Below, piece after piece: positions 18,154-29,362 of a stretch of DNA of 64,000 bases. The number at the start of each line of letters is the position of its first letter. The first letter of the stretch is position 1. The notes under the pieces are model-generated. The model did not search any database, was not told where the DNA came from, and worked only from the letters and a program-made list of their open reading frames with translations. Source of the stretch: Magnetospirillum sp. 15-1 (GTDB taxonomy: Bacteria > Pseudomonadota > Alphaproteobacteria > Rhodospirillales > Magnetospirillaceae); assembly GCF_900184795.1 (NCBI RefSeq), contig NZ_FXXN01000025.1:196542-260541 (forward strand), in the 5' to 3' direction. The position numbers and the translations under genes are program-made.

Positions 18154-18708
18154 CGGCGCGCCTCGCCGGCTTCGTTGCGGAAAATCGAGCGCTGGCGATA
18201 GCGTTCGTCGTTGGGATTGGCCTGATATCGTTGAATGGCCGCCGCGATACGGTTGCGAATATCGTCCGCCAGCTGGTTGAGCGCCCGCTCCTCGGCGTCG
18301 CGCTCCGTCGCCACACTGGCGTAACGCGGCCCCAGATGGTCGAAATAGACGGTGGTGGTGACGTTTTCGCCCAGAATGCTCTGGCCGTTGCGGGTCAATA
18401 TGACCTGGGCCGTCATGGCGAGATTGGCGGCGGTGGCGAAGGTATCCTTGCGGAACCCGAGATTGCTCACCGTCTCGCTCAAGGTAACGTCGAGATTGTA
18501 GGTGTAGTCGGCCGCCTCGCCCCGGGGCGACAGGCGCTGCAGCAGGGCGTTGCGCAATTGCTGTCCGACGCGGTCCTTGATCGGACCGACGCGGATGGCG
18601 GCAAGATCGGCATCCACGCCGGATGCCGCGCCGCTCGGCGTGCCGTACATGGGCCTGAAGCCGCAGCCCGCCGGACCCAGCGCCAGAACAGCGAACAGAA
18701 GAAGCGCT

Positions 18709-18722
<14 letters not shown>
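18150..18722 (-). CDS. lptE: LPS-assembly lipoprotein LptE
   Basis: The protein has 190 residues with a lipoprotein signal: hydrophobic [14 protein letters not shown] followed by the lipidated cysteine in [11 protein letters not shown]. LptE plugs and assists the LptD barrel that inserts lipopolysaccharide into the outer membrane. The GFRPMYG motif after the cysteine and the [20 protein letters not shown] region are typical of alphaproteobacterial LptE. It overlaps leuS by 14 bp at its start and holA by 4 bp at its end, so all three are likely one transcript. Confidence 0.9.
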
Positions 18723-21309
<2,587 letters not shown>

Positions 21310-21375
21310 TGTTTTTGGTGGGATAGGTTCAAGGTGGCGGGCGGACTTCCGCGCCGCCCGCCACCTTGAGTGACT

Positions 21376-21906
21376 CTATTCGGTCGACACGACCCGAAGC
21401 TGACGGGCGCGGGTCAGGATCGAATTCTCGAGATCCACCGCCATCTTGGGGTCGACGCGCACATCCACCCAGTTGCCCGAGCCGTCGCGCACCTGCTTGA
21501 ACAGCGAAACCTTCACGCCGTCGGCGCGCAACGTGCGATCGAGAATGAAGACGTTGACCTTATAACGCTCGCTCGGCGTCTCGGGCAGCTGATACCAATC
21601 GGTGATGATGGTGCCGCCGAAGGCATCGGCCGTCGTAATGGGCATGAAGGAGACGGTGTCGAGCGACGCCCGCCACAGGAAGGCGTTGACGCCGATACCC
21701 ACGCCTTCGTTGTCCGGCTTGCTCTTGCCGAACAGTCCTTCCGGCCCGAAGATGGTCTCGCGCTTTTCGTTGGACATGCGCGGCGCGGATTCGCCCTTTT
21801 CCTTGGTCGGATAGACCGCCTGGGATTCACCGCAGGCCGACAGCATCAGGGTCACACCGATCAGCGCCAGAGCGCCCAGGCCACCCACCGAAATCTTCCT
21901 CGTCAT
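21376..21906 (-). CDS. DUF3576 lipoprotein
   Basis: The 176-residue protein has a lipoprotein signal peptide: LGALALIGVTLMLSAC with a lipobox LSAC at the cysteine. The body contains VGVNAFLWRASLDTVSFMP and GGTIITDWYQLPE, the conserved core of DUF3576, found next to leuS in many alphaproteobacteria. The start at 21906 (MTRKISVGG) puts the signal peptide at the N-terminus; a longer open frame upstream is not credible. The role is unknown; location and context suggest an outer-membrane or periplasmic job linked to LPS assembly. Confidence 0.88.
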   Translation of the reverse strand: MTRKISVGGLGALALIGVTLMLSACGESQAVYPTKEKGESAPRMSNEKRETIFGPEGLFGKSKPDNEGVGIGVNAFLWRASLDTVSFMPITTADAFGGTIITDWYQLPETPSERYKVNVFILDRTLRADGVKVSLFKQVRDGSGNWVDVRVDPKMAVDLENSILTRARQLRVVSTE

Positions 21907-22215
21907 CACCGTCTTCACCCCGCCGCGCCGATGCGCCGCCTGTTGGCACGCGAAAATCCTCCGACGGCAGAGCCCCACCGTCGCGACAGGCAACAATGCT
22001 ACGAGAGACGCCCGCCCTGCAAGCGGTAACGCCAAACGCCCCTGGATGCCCCTTGTGTTGCATCGATGCCACAGTGCGGAGTTTTCGATACAGCGGACGC
22101 CCCGCCTTGCTTGACTGTCATCACCGGCCATGGCGTGATGTCGACCGTTCGTTCATTTGGATAGCGGTTGCGGCCATTGGGGGTCGTCGTCGCAAGGCCA
22201 AAGAGAGGAGATACC
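21907..22215. other. Divergent intergenic region, no gene seen
   Basis: The 309 bp separate the leftward DUF3576 gene from the rightward porin gene and must hold both promoters. I could not identify a convincing -35/-10 pair. An AGGAG Shine-Dalgarno sequence lies at 22206-22210, six bases before the porin ATG. No stable hairpin or RNA gene is visible. Confidence 0.5.
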
Positions 22216-23607
22216 ATGAAGAAGATTCTTTGCGCCAGCACCGCGCTGGTTGCCGCCGGCATGTTGACCGCCGGCGCCGCTTCCGCCGCTGAGAAGATCA
22301 AGCTGAACGTCGGCGGCTACTCCAAGTGGTGGGTCGTTGGCGCCTGGCAGGAGAAGGAATTCCAGAACGGCAACAACGGCACCATCGGCGCCAGCGCCAA
22401 CGGCGGCAGCGCCGGCGGCGTGCAGCGCCAGAACGTCGACGTCAAGGGCGACAACGAAGTCTGGTTCTCGGGCTCGACCGCTCTGGACAACGGCCTGAAG
22501 GTCGGCGTCATGATGTCCCTGGAAGGCGGCGGTCACACCGACGGCGTCACCGACGGCATCGACCAGAGCTACGCCTGGATCGAGGGTGGCTTCGGTAAGG
22601 TGCTGATCGGCGCCCACGCCAACGGCACCGCCCTGCTGCACGTGCAGGCTCCCGACGCCGCCAGCAACTTCGGCAACGGCGGCATGATGATGGGCAACTG
22701 GGCCATCGCCAAGCCGTCGGGCGTGATGGGCATGAACCAGCGCGTGGGTTACACCACCTCGTCCAGCACCACCGCCATCATCTCGGACGACAAGGCCGAG
22801 AAGATCACCTATGTCGCTCCGTCCTTCTACGGTCTGACCCTGGGCGCCTCGTACATCCCGAACGTCTCCAAGACCCTGTGGAGCGGCAACGGCGCCAGCA
22901 CCAACCAGCTCAACACCAACAACTCGTTCGGTGGCCAGCACAGCCGTGGCGCTGGTTCCAGCGGCATGGGCGCCTTCGGCGGCGCCGCCATGTACGCCAA
23001 CACCTTCGGCCCGGTGGGCGTGAAGGCCTCGGCCGGCTACGTCTGGGTCGATCTGACCGCCACCGGCGGTGCGGAAAACGCCCTGACCCAGCAGGCCTAT
23101 GGCGCTCAGCTGTCCTATGCCGGTTTCACCCTGGGTGGCTCCGTGCAGCGCGCGTCTGACGACAAGAAGAACGGTGGCGTGCAGTCCGCCGTTCTGGGCG
23201 GCACCGCACAGGTCGGCAACTACGGCGGCAAGGGCTACTACGCCAACGCCGCTACCGCCGCGACCAGGGGCACCGTCAATTCCGAACTGGACTTCGGTGG
23301 CGTGGCTTACGACATCGGCCTGCAGTACGCTTCCGGCCCGTATGCCGTGTCCTTCGCCTACTTCAAGTCCTCGGTGGTTGGCGACACCAACCTGCGCATG
23401 GGCACTCCGGGCGCCGACAAGGACGACACCATCGAGGCCTACCAGGCTTCGGGCAAGTACAACCTCGGCCCGGGCGTCGACGTCCTGGCTTCGGTCGGCT
23501 ACATCGAGTACACCGATCAGCGTTATGGCACGAACACCACCAATGCCAACAACCAGTATCACAACGCTGGTTGGACCGCGATGACCGGTCTGTCGCTGGC
23601 CTTCTAA
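22216..23607 (+). CDS. Outer-membrane porin, alphaproteobacterial type
   Basis: The 463-residue protein has a clean Sec signal peptide (MKKILCASTALVAAGMLTAG, cleaved after ASA) and a mature beta-barrel starting AEKIKLNVGGYSKWW and ending TGLSLAF, with a terminal aromatic residue as needed for BAM recognition. Alternating polar/hydrophobic strands and Gly/Asn-rich loops run throughout. Codon use is strongly biased to C-ending codons, more than in neighbours, as in highly expressed genes. The ATG at 22216 was chosen over an upstream frame start because of the signal peptide and AGGAG site. A strong terminator follows 27 bp after the stop. It is likely a major outer-membrane protein. Confidence 0.93.
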   Translation: MKKILCASTALVAAGMLTAGAASAAEKIKLNVGGYSKWWVVGAWQEKEFQNGNNGTIGASANGGSAGGVQRQNVDVKGDNEVWFSGSTALDNGLKVGVMMSLEGGGHTDGVTDGIDQSYAWIEGGFGKVLIGAHANGTALLHVQAPDAASNFGNGGMMMGNWAIAKPSGVMGMNQRVGYTTSSSTTAIISDDKAEKITYVAPSFYGLTLGASYIPNVSKTLWSGNGASTNQLNTNNSFGGQHSRGAGSSGMGAFGGAAMYANTFGPVGVKASAGYVWVDLTATGGAENALTQQAYGAQLSYAGFTLGGSVQRASDDKKNGGVQSAVLGGTAQVGNYGGKGYYANAATAATRGTVNSELDFGGVAYDIGLQYASGPYAVSFAYFKSSVVGDTNLRMGTPGADKDDTIEAYQASGKYNLGPGVDVLASVGYIEYTDQRYGTNTTNANNQYHNAGWTAMTGLSLAF

Positions 23608-23633
23608 TCGGCCGTCGACATCTTGTTGGGGAG

Positions 23634-23660
23634 AGGGCGGCTTCGGCCGCCCTTTTTCTT
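23634..23660 (+). terminator. Rho-independent terminator of the porin gene
   Basis: The stem AGGGCGGC / GCCGCCCT with a TTCG tetraloop (23634-23653) is followed directly by a T-rich run to 23660. The stable UUCG loop and position downstream of the porin stop make it a textbook intrinsic terminator. Confidence 0.95.
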
Positions 23661-23673
23661 TTGTGAGCCGACG

Positions 23674-25583
23674 ATGACCGTACCCAGTTTCGAACAGGCC
23701 GTGCTTCATATGCGGCAGGGCCGGCCGGCCGAAGCCGCCGAAGCCGCCGAGGCGCTGCTGCGCGCCCAGCCGGAAAATGCCCGCCTTTGGCATCTGCTGG
23801 GATGCGCCCGCCTGCAACTGGGCCGGGCCGACGAGGCGGCGCGGGACATCCGCCACGCCATCGGCCTCGATGCCGCCAACCCCGCCGCCCACGCCAATCT
23901 GGCCCGCGCGCTGCTGGCCGTGCGCGGCGCGGCCGAACGTGACGAGGCCGAAAAGTTCATCCGTCACGCCATCGCCGCCCAGCCGACCGACCTTTCCTTT
24001 CGCCTGACCCTGGCCGAGACCCTGCAGGCCGCCCGCCGCTATCCGGAGGCGGTGAGCGAATTGCGCCAGGCCTTGAGCCTTGCCCCCGACAATCCCGACG
24101 TCGCCGCCACCCTGGCCTCGGCCCTGCATCTGGCGGGCGAGGCCGACGAGGCGCTGGCCCTGTGCGAGCGGGCGCTGGCCGGCGCCCCCGGCCATGTGGG
24201 CGCCTGGATCAATCGCGGCAACGCCCATCTGCTCAAGGGCGAGGTCGCCGCCGCCCGCGCCGCTCTCGACCGGGCGGTGGAACTGGCTCCGAACAACAGA
24301 CTGGCCCGCTTCAATCGCGGTTTCGCCGCCCTTCGTCAGGAGGATTACCTCGTCGGCTGGGCCGATTACGAAGCGCGGCATGATCGCCCCTTCGCCCGCC
24401 TGCCGGACCGGCTGGATGGACGCATCATCCTGATCGACCAGGATCAATACGCGGGCGATACGTTCCAGTATATCCGCTTCGTCCTGCCCCTGCTGGAGCG
24501 CGGCGCCCGTATCATCCTGTCGCTGCCGGCCCGCATGAACGCCATGCTGCGCGTGTGTTTTCCCGCCCATCCCCGGCTGGATTATCACGCCATGGGAACG
24601 CCGGAACCCGTCCATGACCACAAGGTCGGCATCGCCAGCCTTCCCCTGCTGCTATGGCCCACCGAGCCGTTCGGCGCCGCCCGAATCCCTTATCTCCGCG
24701 CTCCCGACGCGGCGGTGGAGGAGTGGCGTCGCCGCATCCGCCGTCCCGGACGGCTGGCGGTGGCCATCAACTGGCAGGGCAACACGGATTATGATCTGGA
24801 TCACTTCCGTTCCGTGCCGTTGTCCCATCTGGCGCCCCTGGGCGCCGTGGCCGACCGGGTGGATTTCTTCAGCGTCCACGGCGGCGACGAGCCGGTCGGG
24901 CAGGCACCATTTCCCTTGACCCCGCTGCCCAAGGATTGCGACGCCGACGGCGCCTTCCTCGGCACCGCCGCCCTGATGAAGGCTTGCGATCTGGTGGTGT
25001 CGTCGGATACCTCGACGGCCCATCTGGCCGGTGCGCTGGGCTGTCCGCTGTGGCTGATGGCCTCGTTCACTCAGCGGGTGCTGAGCGCCTCGGCCACGGC
25101 CGCGGCCACCGGGCGCCAGTCGCCCACCGACGGCTGGCGGTGGCCATCAACTGGCAGGGCAACACGGATTATGATCTGGATCACTTCCGTTCCGTGCCGT
25201 TGTCCCATCTGGCGCCCCTGGGCGCCGTGGCCGACCGGGTGGATTTCTTCAGCGTCCACGGCGGCGACGAGCCGGTCGGGCAGGCACCATTTCCCTTGAC
25301 CCCGCTGCCCAAGGATTGCGACGCCGACGGCGCCTTCCTCGGCACCGCCGCCCTGATGAAGGCTTGCGATCTGGTGGTGTCGTCGGATACCTCGACGGCC
25401 CATCTGGCCGGTGCGCTGGGCTGTCCGCTGTGGCTGATGGCCTCGGCCTATCCCGAATGGCGCTGGCTGGATCAGCGGACGGATTCGCCGTGGTATCCCA
25501 CCGCCAGGCTGTTCCGCCAGCCGTCGGTGGGCGACTGGCGCCCGGTGGCCGCGGCCGTGGCCGAGGCGCTCAGCACCCGCTGA
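23674..25583 (+). pseudogene. TPR-domain glycosyltransferase-like protein, disrupted by an internal rearrangement
   Basis: The N-terminal two thirds hold tandem tetratricopeptide units (residues about 5-230, for example RAQPENARLWHLLGCARLQL and GHVGAWINRGNAHLLKG). The C-terminal part resembles glycosyltransferase family 9/heptosyltransferase folds, with IDQDQYAGDTFQYIRFVLP and VVSSDTSTAHLAGALGCP. At 25066 the frame runs into an inverted copy of its own 3' end and then a second copy of 24749-25065 in another frame, ending at 25299. The natural C-terminus (AYPEWRWLDQRTDSPWY to ALSTR, stop 25583) is intact after the second copy. Removing 25066-25445 would restore a protein of about 510 residues. 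Similar TPR-glycosyltransferases act in flagellin or surface glycosylation; the substrate here is unknown. Confidence 0.8.
24749..25445 (+). repeat. 317-bp perfect direct repeat
   Basis: Bases 24749-25065 are repeated at 25129-25445 with an offset of 380. I see no difference between the copies, so the event is recent or an assembly artefact. The copies encode the same segment (from RLAVAINWQGNTDYDLDHF to LGCPLWLMAS) of the TPR/glycosyltransferase-like gene, the second in a shifted frame. Confidence 0.9.
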
Positions 25584-25588
25584 GTGAA
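25066..25588. repeat. 75-bp inverted repeat joining the direct repeats
   Basis: Bases 25066-25140 are the exact reverse complement of 25514-25588, the 3' end of the gene including its stop codon. The inverted segment forms the bridge between the two 317-bp copies. The arrangement (forward, short inverted piece, forward again) is what strand-switching replication produces. Confidence 0.9.
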
Positions 25589-26163
25589 CCGATCGCCGCC
25601 ATTCCCGCCGCCGTACCGCGAGGCAGACGGCGCAGGTGCCGTTTGCTCATGCCGCCCAAGGCGATGATCGGCAAGCCGGCGCGGCGCGCCCACAATCCAA
25701 ACCGTACCGGCCCGATACACGCCGCGCCGGGATGGCTGGCGGTGGGAAAGACCGGCGACAGCAGGGCGGCATCGGCCTCGAGATTCCTGGCCCGCCCCAG
25801 AGCCATGGCGCCGTGGCAGGCGATCAGCAGCAGACGCCGGCGACGCCGTACCCAACCGAGGGCGCCGGCCAGCAGACCGTGACGCGCCAGCCCTTCCGGC
25901 AAATGCACTCCCTCGGCCCCCAGTTCCGCCGCCAGCCGCCAGTCCCCCGCCACGATCAGGACAAGACGCCGACGCCGGGCCAGGGCCGCCACCGCCTTGG
26001 CCATATTCCGCCGTTGATCGGTTCCGTAATGACGCAGGAGCACTCCGGCACCCGGCGGCAGAATTCCCATGGCTTCCAGGGGATCGGGCAGACGAATCTC
26101 GTCGGTGACCAGCAGGATACTGGGGGCCGTGTTGAGTCCGGGTCGGGTGTTTGCTACGGTCAT
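25570..26163 (-). CDS. ThiE/TenI-like thiamine phosphate synthase family protein
   Basis: The protein of 197 residues is a TIM-barrel of the ThiE/TenI superfamily: LVLIVAGDWRLAAELGAEGVHLPEG, ALLSPVFPTASHPGA and a phosphate-binding IIALGGMSKRH near the end. True ThiE enzymes couple the pyrimidine and thiazole parts of thiamine; TenI proteins isomerise the thiazole. The canonical ThiE VGQxD segment is replaced by HLPEG, so TenI-like or divergent function is likely. It overlaps the 3' end of the convergent TPR gene by 14 bp. Its ATG at 26163 overlaps the divergent yggS ATG. Confidence 0.75.
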   Translation of the reverse strand: MTVANTRPGLNTAPSILLVTDEIRLPDPLEAMGILPPGAGVLLRHYGTDQRRNMAKAVAALARRRRLVLIVAGDWRLAAELGAEGVHLPEGLARHGLLAGALGWVRRRRRLLLIACHGAMALGRARNLEADAALLSPVFPTASHPGAACIGPVRFGLWARRAGLPIIALGGMSKRHLRRLPRGTAAGMAAIGSLSGC

Positions 26164-26842
26164 GGCCGCATTCTATCGGAGAGCCCCCGCCTTGTCCGCC
26201 GTCGCCACCGGCCTTGCCGCAATCCTGTCCCGCATGGAGGCCGCCGCCCATGGCCGCCCCGTCACCCTTGTCGCGGTCAGCAAGACCCACCCCGCCGAGG
26301 CGGTACGGGAAGCCCTGGGCGCCGGCCAGCGGGTCTTCGGCGAGAACCGGGTGCAGGAGGCCAAGACCAAGTTTCCCGAGCTGAAGGCGGACTTCCCCGA
26401 CCTCGAGCTTCACCTGATCGGACCGCTGCAGACCAACAAGGTGCGCGACGCCGTCGCCCTGTTCGACGTCATCGAGACCATCGACCGCCCCAAGCTGGCC
26501 CGCGCGGTGGCCGATGAGATGGAACGCAGCGGCCGCCGTCCCAAGGTGCTGATTCAGGTCAACACCGGCCGCGAGCCGCAAAAGGCCGGTGTGGAGCCGG
26601 AGCAGTTGGACGCCATGGTCGCCATTTGCCGTGAGCAATACCGGCTGCCGCTGGCCGGCCTGATGTGTATCCCTCCCGCCGAGGAAGACCCCGCCCCCCA
26701 TTTCCACCTGCTGGCGGCCATGGCGGCGCGCCATGGACTTGCCATGGTCAGCATGGGCATGAGCGGTGATTTCGAGACGGCCATCGCCGAGGGTGCCACC
26801 CATGTGCGGGTGGGCTCGGCCATTTTCGGCCATCGGGGCTGA
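26162..26842 (+). CDS. yggS: YggS/PROSC-family PLP homeostasis protein
   Basis: The 226-residue protein binds pyridoxal phosphate on the lysine of LVAVSKTHPAEAVREAL and has GENRVQEAKTKFPEL, LHLIGPLQTNKVRDAV and SMGMSGDFETAIAEGATHVR, all hallmarks of YggS (alanine-racemase-like fold without racemase activity). It buffers free PLP and affects amino-acid metabolism. The ATG at 26162 shares bases with the ThiE-like gene's ATG on the other strand (palindrome CATG); a TTG near 26192 could be the real start, freeing promoter space. A 7-bp hairpin (26843-26862) without a T-run follows the stop. Confidence 0.9.
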   Translation: MAAFYRRAPALSAVATGLAAILSRMEAAAHGRPVTLVAVSKTHPAEAVREALGAGQRVFGENRVQEAKTKFPELKADFPDLELHLIGPLQTNKVRDAVALFDVIETIDRPKLARAVADEMERSGRRPKVLIQVNTGREPQKAGVEPEQLDAMVAICREQYRLPLAGLMCIPPAEEDPAPHFHLLAAMAARHGLAMVSMGMSGDFETAIAEGATHVRVGSAIFGHRG

Positions 26843-26845
26843 CCG

Positions 26846-27931
26846 TTACTGTTCGGTAACGGTTCCTGTCGCGCCGCCGCCGAGACGCGAGCTTTTCTCG
26901 TACTTGTCCATGGCCTGCATCATGGAGGCGCTGAACCAGTCGCCCGACTGGCCCCCCGGAACACCGGAACCGCTGGAACCCGACGTGGCCGAGGCTTCGG
27001 CCTGGGCGGCCACCATCTGCTGGGCCGTGGCCGCCGACGTGGCGCGCTGGGCGCTGGGACGGTGACCGACGATCGGAGCGTTGGAACGCAGGCCGGTAGT
27101 GGACACCGTGGTGCCGATGGCCAGGGGCGCCTGGGTGGCGAGCGGCGTGGTGCGTCCGGGAATGGGCATGAAACGGGGCTCGCGACCCAATGGCATGGGC
27201 CGGTTGGCGGCTGCCGCCACCTGCTCGGAGGCCGAGGCGACCTGAACCGGCGCGACGGCGGCCGAGGCGGCGGCGGCCGAGACGGCGGCGGCGGGCTGGG
27301 CGTCGTCGCCCACCAGATCGGGCATGATCAGCGGCCGGGCCTTGGTGGAATCATCGGCCTTGGGCTCGGCAGTCTTGGATTCGGCGGGCTTCGCTTCGGG
27401 AGATTTGGGTCCGGCGGCGGCCAGGACCTGGCTCTGCTGCTGGGAAGAGGCTTCCAGACGGGCCGCCTGAGCCTCCGGGGCCGGCGCCTTTTCCTCGGCC
27501 GAGGCCAGCGCGGTGCCGGTGCCGGTGGCGGGATCATCGTCCCGGAACAGGGCCAGCACATGCCCGCCGGCATCATGGCCGGTGGATTCCTCGAGGATAC
27601 AATTGGCCGCCGAGGCGATCAGGCCCAGCGGTCCGCCGAACAGGGTACCGCCCACCAGACGGGCGGCCACGCCGATCTTGTCACCGGTGGCCTCCCGGTA
27701 CAGGTCGTTGACGATGGGAATATGCTGCAGCGGATTGATGACGTCGAGAAGGTCCCAGAACGACGGCTCATCGTCGCCCTCGGCGAACATGCTGAGCTGC
27801 TTGACGTCGGGAGAGGAATTGGCGGCCTTCGTGGCTTCCGCCGCCGTCACCGCATTCTCGGTGGGCAGAGTCGGCACCAGCGAGCCGGGCAGGCTCGACA
27901 TCTGGTAGGAGGACACGGCGGATAGCGACAT
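26846..27931 (-). CDS. Conserved hypothetical protein with one compact N-terminal domain
   Basis: The 361-residue protein has a short Ser-rich start, a hydrophobic domain at residues about 55-110 (SFWDLLDVINPLQHIPIVND then GVAARLVGGTLFGGPLGLIA), and a long Ala/Pro/Ser/Lys-rich disordered tail. The N-terminal block reads like a conserved motif shared by related alphaproteobacteria, but I know no assigned function. The FWDLLDVINPLQHIP part may be a membrane-associating hairpin, since it is followed by a Gly-rich hydrophobic stretch. No signal peptide is evident. The start at 27931 is preceded by an AGGTGCG-like weak ribosome-binding site. Confidence 0.75.
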   Translation of the reverse strand: MSLSAVSSYQMSSLPGSLVPTLPTENAVTAAEATKAANSSPDVKQLSMFAEGDDEPSFWDLLDVINPLQHIPIVNDLYREATGDKIGVAARLVGGTLFGGPLGLIASAANCILEESTGHDAGGHVLALFRDDDPATGTGTALASAEEKAPAPEAQAARLEASSQQQSQVLAAAGPKSPEAKPAESKTAEPKADDSTKARPLIMPDLVGDDAQPAAAVSAAAASAAVAPVQVASASEQVAAAANRPMPLGREPRFMPIPGRTTPLATQAPLAIGTTVSTTGLRSNAPIVGHRPSAQRATSAATAQQMVAAQAEASATSGSSGSGVPGGQSGDWFSASMMQAMDKYEKSSRLGGGATGTVTEQ

Positions 27932-28082
27932 AGCGCACCTCGGATGAAGGACGCCACCATCCTTGCAACCGTGATGCCAGTTTCATAACGTTGAAATTGC
28001 TGCGATTTTATTCAAACCGCCCCGGCAAGAGCCGCCATGGGGCAGAAAGCGTGCGGCAAATCCTGCCGGGAGCCCCGGCAGC

Positions 28083-29195
28083 CTAGAACAGGTGGCCGCT
28101 ACGCGTCGCCTTGGTCCGCAGATAACCCTGGTTATGGTCGTTGGAGGGGAACACGTGCGGCACCCGCTCGGTCACCTCGACACCGTGGCGGGCCAGGGCA
28201 TCCACCTTCATGGGATTGTTGGTGAGCAGCCGCACCCGGCAGATCCCCAACAGCCGCAGCATCTGCGCCGCCGGCAGATAGATGCGCTCGTCGTCGTCGA
28301 AGCCCAGCTGCAGATTGGCGTCCAGGGTATCGAAACCGTCGTCCTGCAACTGATAGGCCCGCAGCTTGTTCACCAGTCCGATACCCCGGCCCTCCTGGGC
28401 GAGATAGAGCAGCACGCCGCTGCCGGTCTGGGCGATTTCAGCGATGGCGCCGCGCAGCTGGTCGCCGCAATCACAGCGCAAACTGCCCAGCAGGTCCCCG
28501 GTGAAGCATTCGGAATGCAGCCGGGTCAGCACCGGCTGGTCGGGATCGGGATCGCCGATGATGATGGCCAGATGCTCGATGCCGCCATCGGACGGGCGGA
28601 AGGCGACGATCCGGGCGTTCTCGGCATTTTCCAGCGGCACCCGGGCCTGGCTCACCTGCCGCAGCGAGCGGGCGGCGTTCTCCTGATAACCGGTGATCTC
28701 GGCCGCCGCCACCCGCACCGCCTGGGCCGGAACGGTACCGGTCGGGGCCAGAACCACCGCCGGCAGCAGCCGGGCCAGCTTGGCCAGCGCCACGCAGGCC
28801 TCGTCCACGCCGCCGGCGCGACGGGCATCCAGACCCGAGAAGGCCGGCATGGGCAGCGAGCGGGCGCCGGGATCGGCCAGCCAGGCAATCGTTGCCGTAT
28901 CGAAACCGTTTGCCGAGGTCACCCGGAACACTCCGGCCTCGGTATCGCCCAGGCCCAGCACCCCGGCCCGGCGCCCGGTCAGGGCCAGCAGAGGATCGGA
29001 ACCGGCCGCCGTCGCCAGCAGAACCAGACTTTCATCCGATACCGCTTCGGCCGCCATCATCAGCGCCGACCCGTCGGCATGCTCGACCAGCACCAGCCCG
29101 CCGCGGCGCAGCTCGGCGATGGCGCGATCGACAACGATCAGCGAGGGAAGAGCCGCCGTTTCCGGCTTGGGAGTGGTATCGAGGCTTCGGGTCAT
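28083..29195 (-). CDS. ribA: GTP cyclohydrolase II with a degenerate N-terminal RibB-like domain
   Basis: The 370-residue protein opens GTP in the first step of riboflavin synthesis. The C-terminal GCH-II domain has the zinc cysteines in SECFTGDLLGSLRCDCGDQL, the EGRGIGL loop and the terminal NNPMKVDALARHGVEV block. The N-terminal 180 residues look like DHBP synthase (RibB) that lost its signature residues, as in other alphaproteobacterial RibA proteins. The start ATG at 29195 (MTRSLDTTP) was chosen because upstream in-frame sequence overlaps the divergent promoter region. No FMN riboswitch is visible upstream. Confidence 0.9.
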   Translation of the reverse strand: MTRSLDTTPKPETAALPSLIVVDRAIAELRRGGLVLVEHADGSALMMAAEAVSDESLVLLATAAGSDPLLALTGRRAGVLGLGDTEAGVFRVTSANGFDTATIAWLADPGARSLPMPAFSGLDARRAGGVDEACVALAKLARLLPAVVLAPTGTVPAQAVRVAAAEITGYQENAARSLRQVSQARVPLENAENARIVAFRPSDGGIEHLAIIIGDPDPDQPVLTRLHSECFTGDLLGSLRCDCGDQLRGAIAEIAQTGSGVLLYLAQEGRGIGLVNKLRAYQLQDDGFDTLDANLQLGFDDDERIYLPAAQMLRLLGICRVRLLTNNPMKVDALARHGVEVTERVPHVFPSNDHNQGYLRTKATRSGHLF

Positions 29196-29362
29196 GGACA
29201 GGCTTCGTTTTTCGGCCGGCCGGAACCATACAGCCTTTTCCCCGGCGGGAAAAAGGAAAAGCCGATGAGTCCGAACCCGTCCCCGCCCCACTCCCGCCAC
29301 TCGCGCGCCATCGCCAGACCACAAAGCCGTGTGATATAGGGTTACAGTCCGAAAGGCCGAAC

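Noticed and set aside
22153-24621. Minus-strand 822-codon frame opposite the porin and TPR genes
   Set aside because: Spans two unrelated genes and the porin terminator; a shadow due to strong codon bias.
26843-26862. Terminator after yggS
   Set aside because: Seven-bp stem without a T-run and overlapping the coding end of the convergent gene; too weak to annotate.
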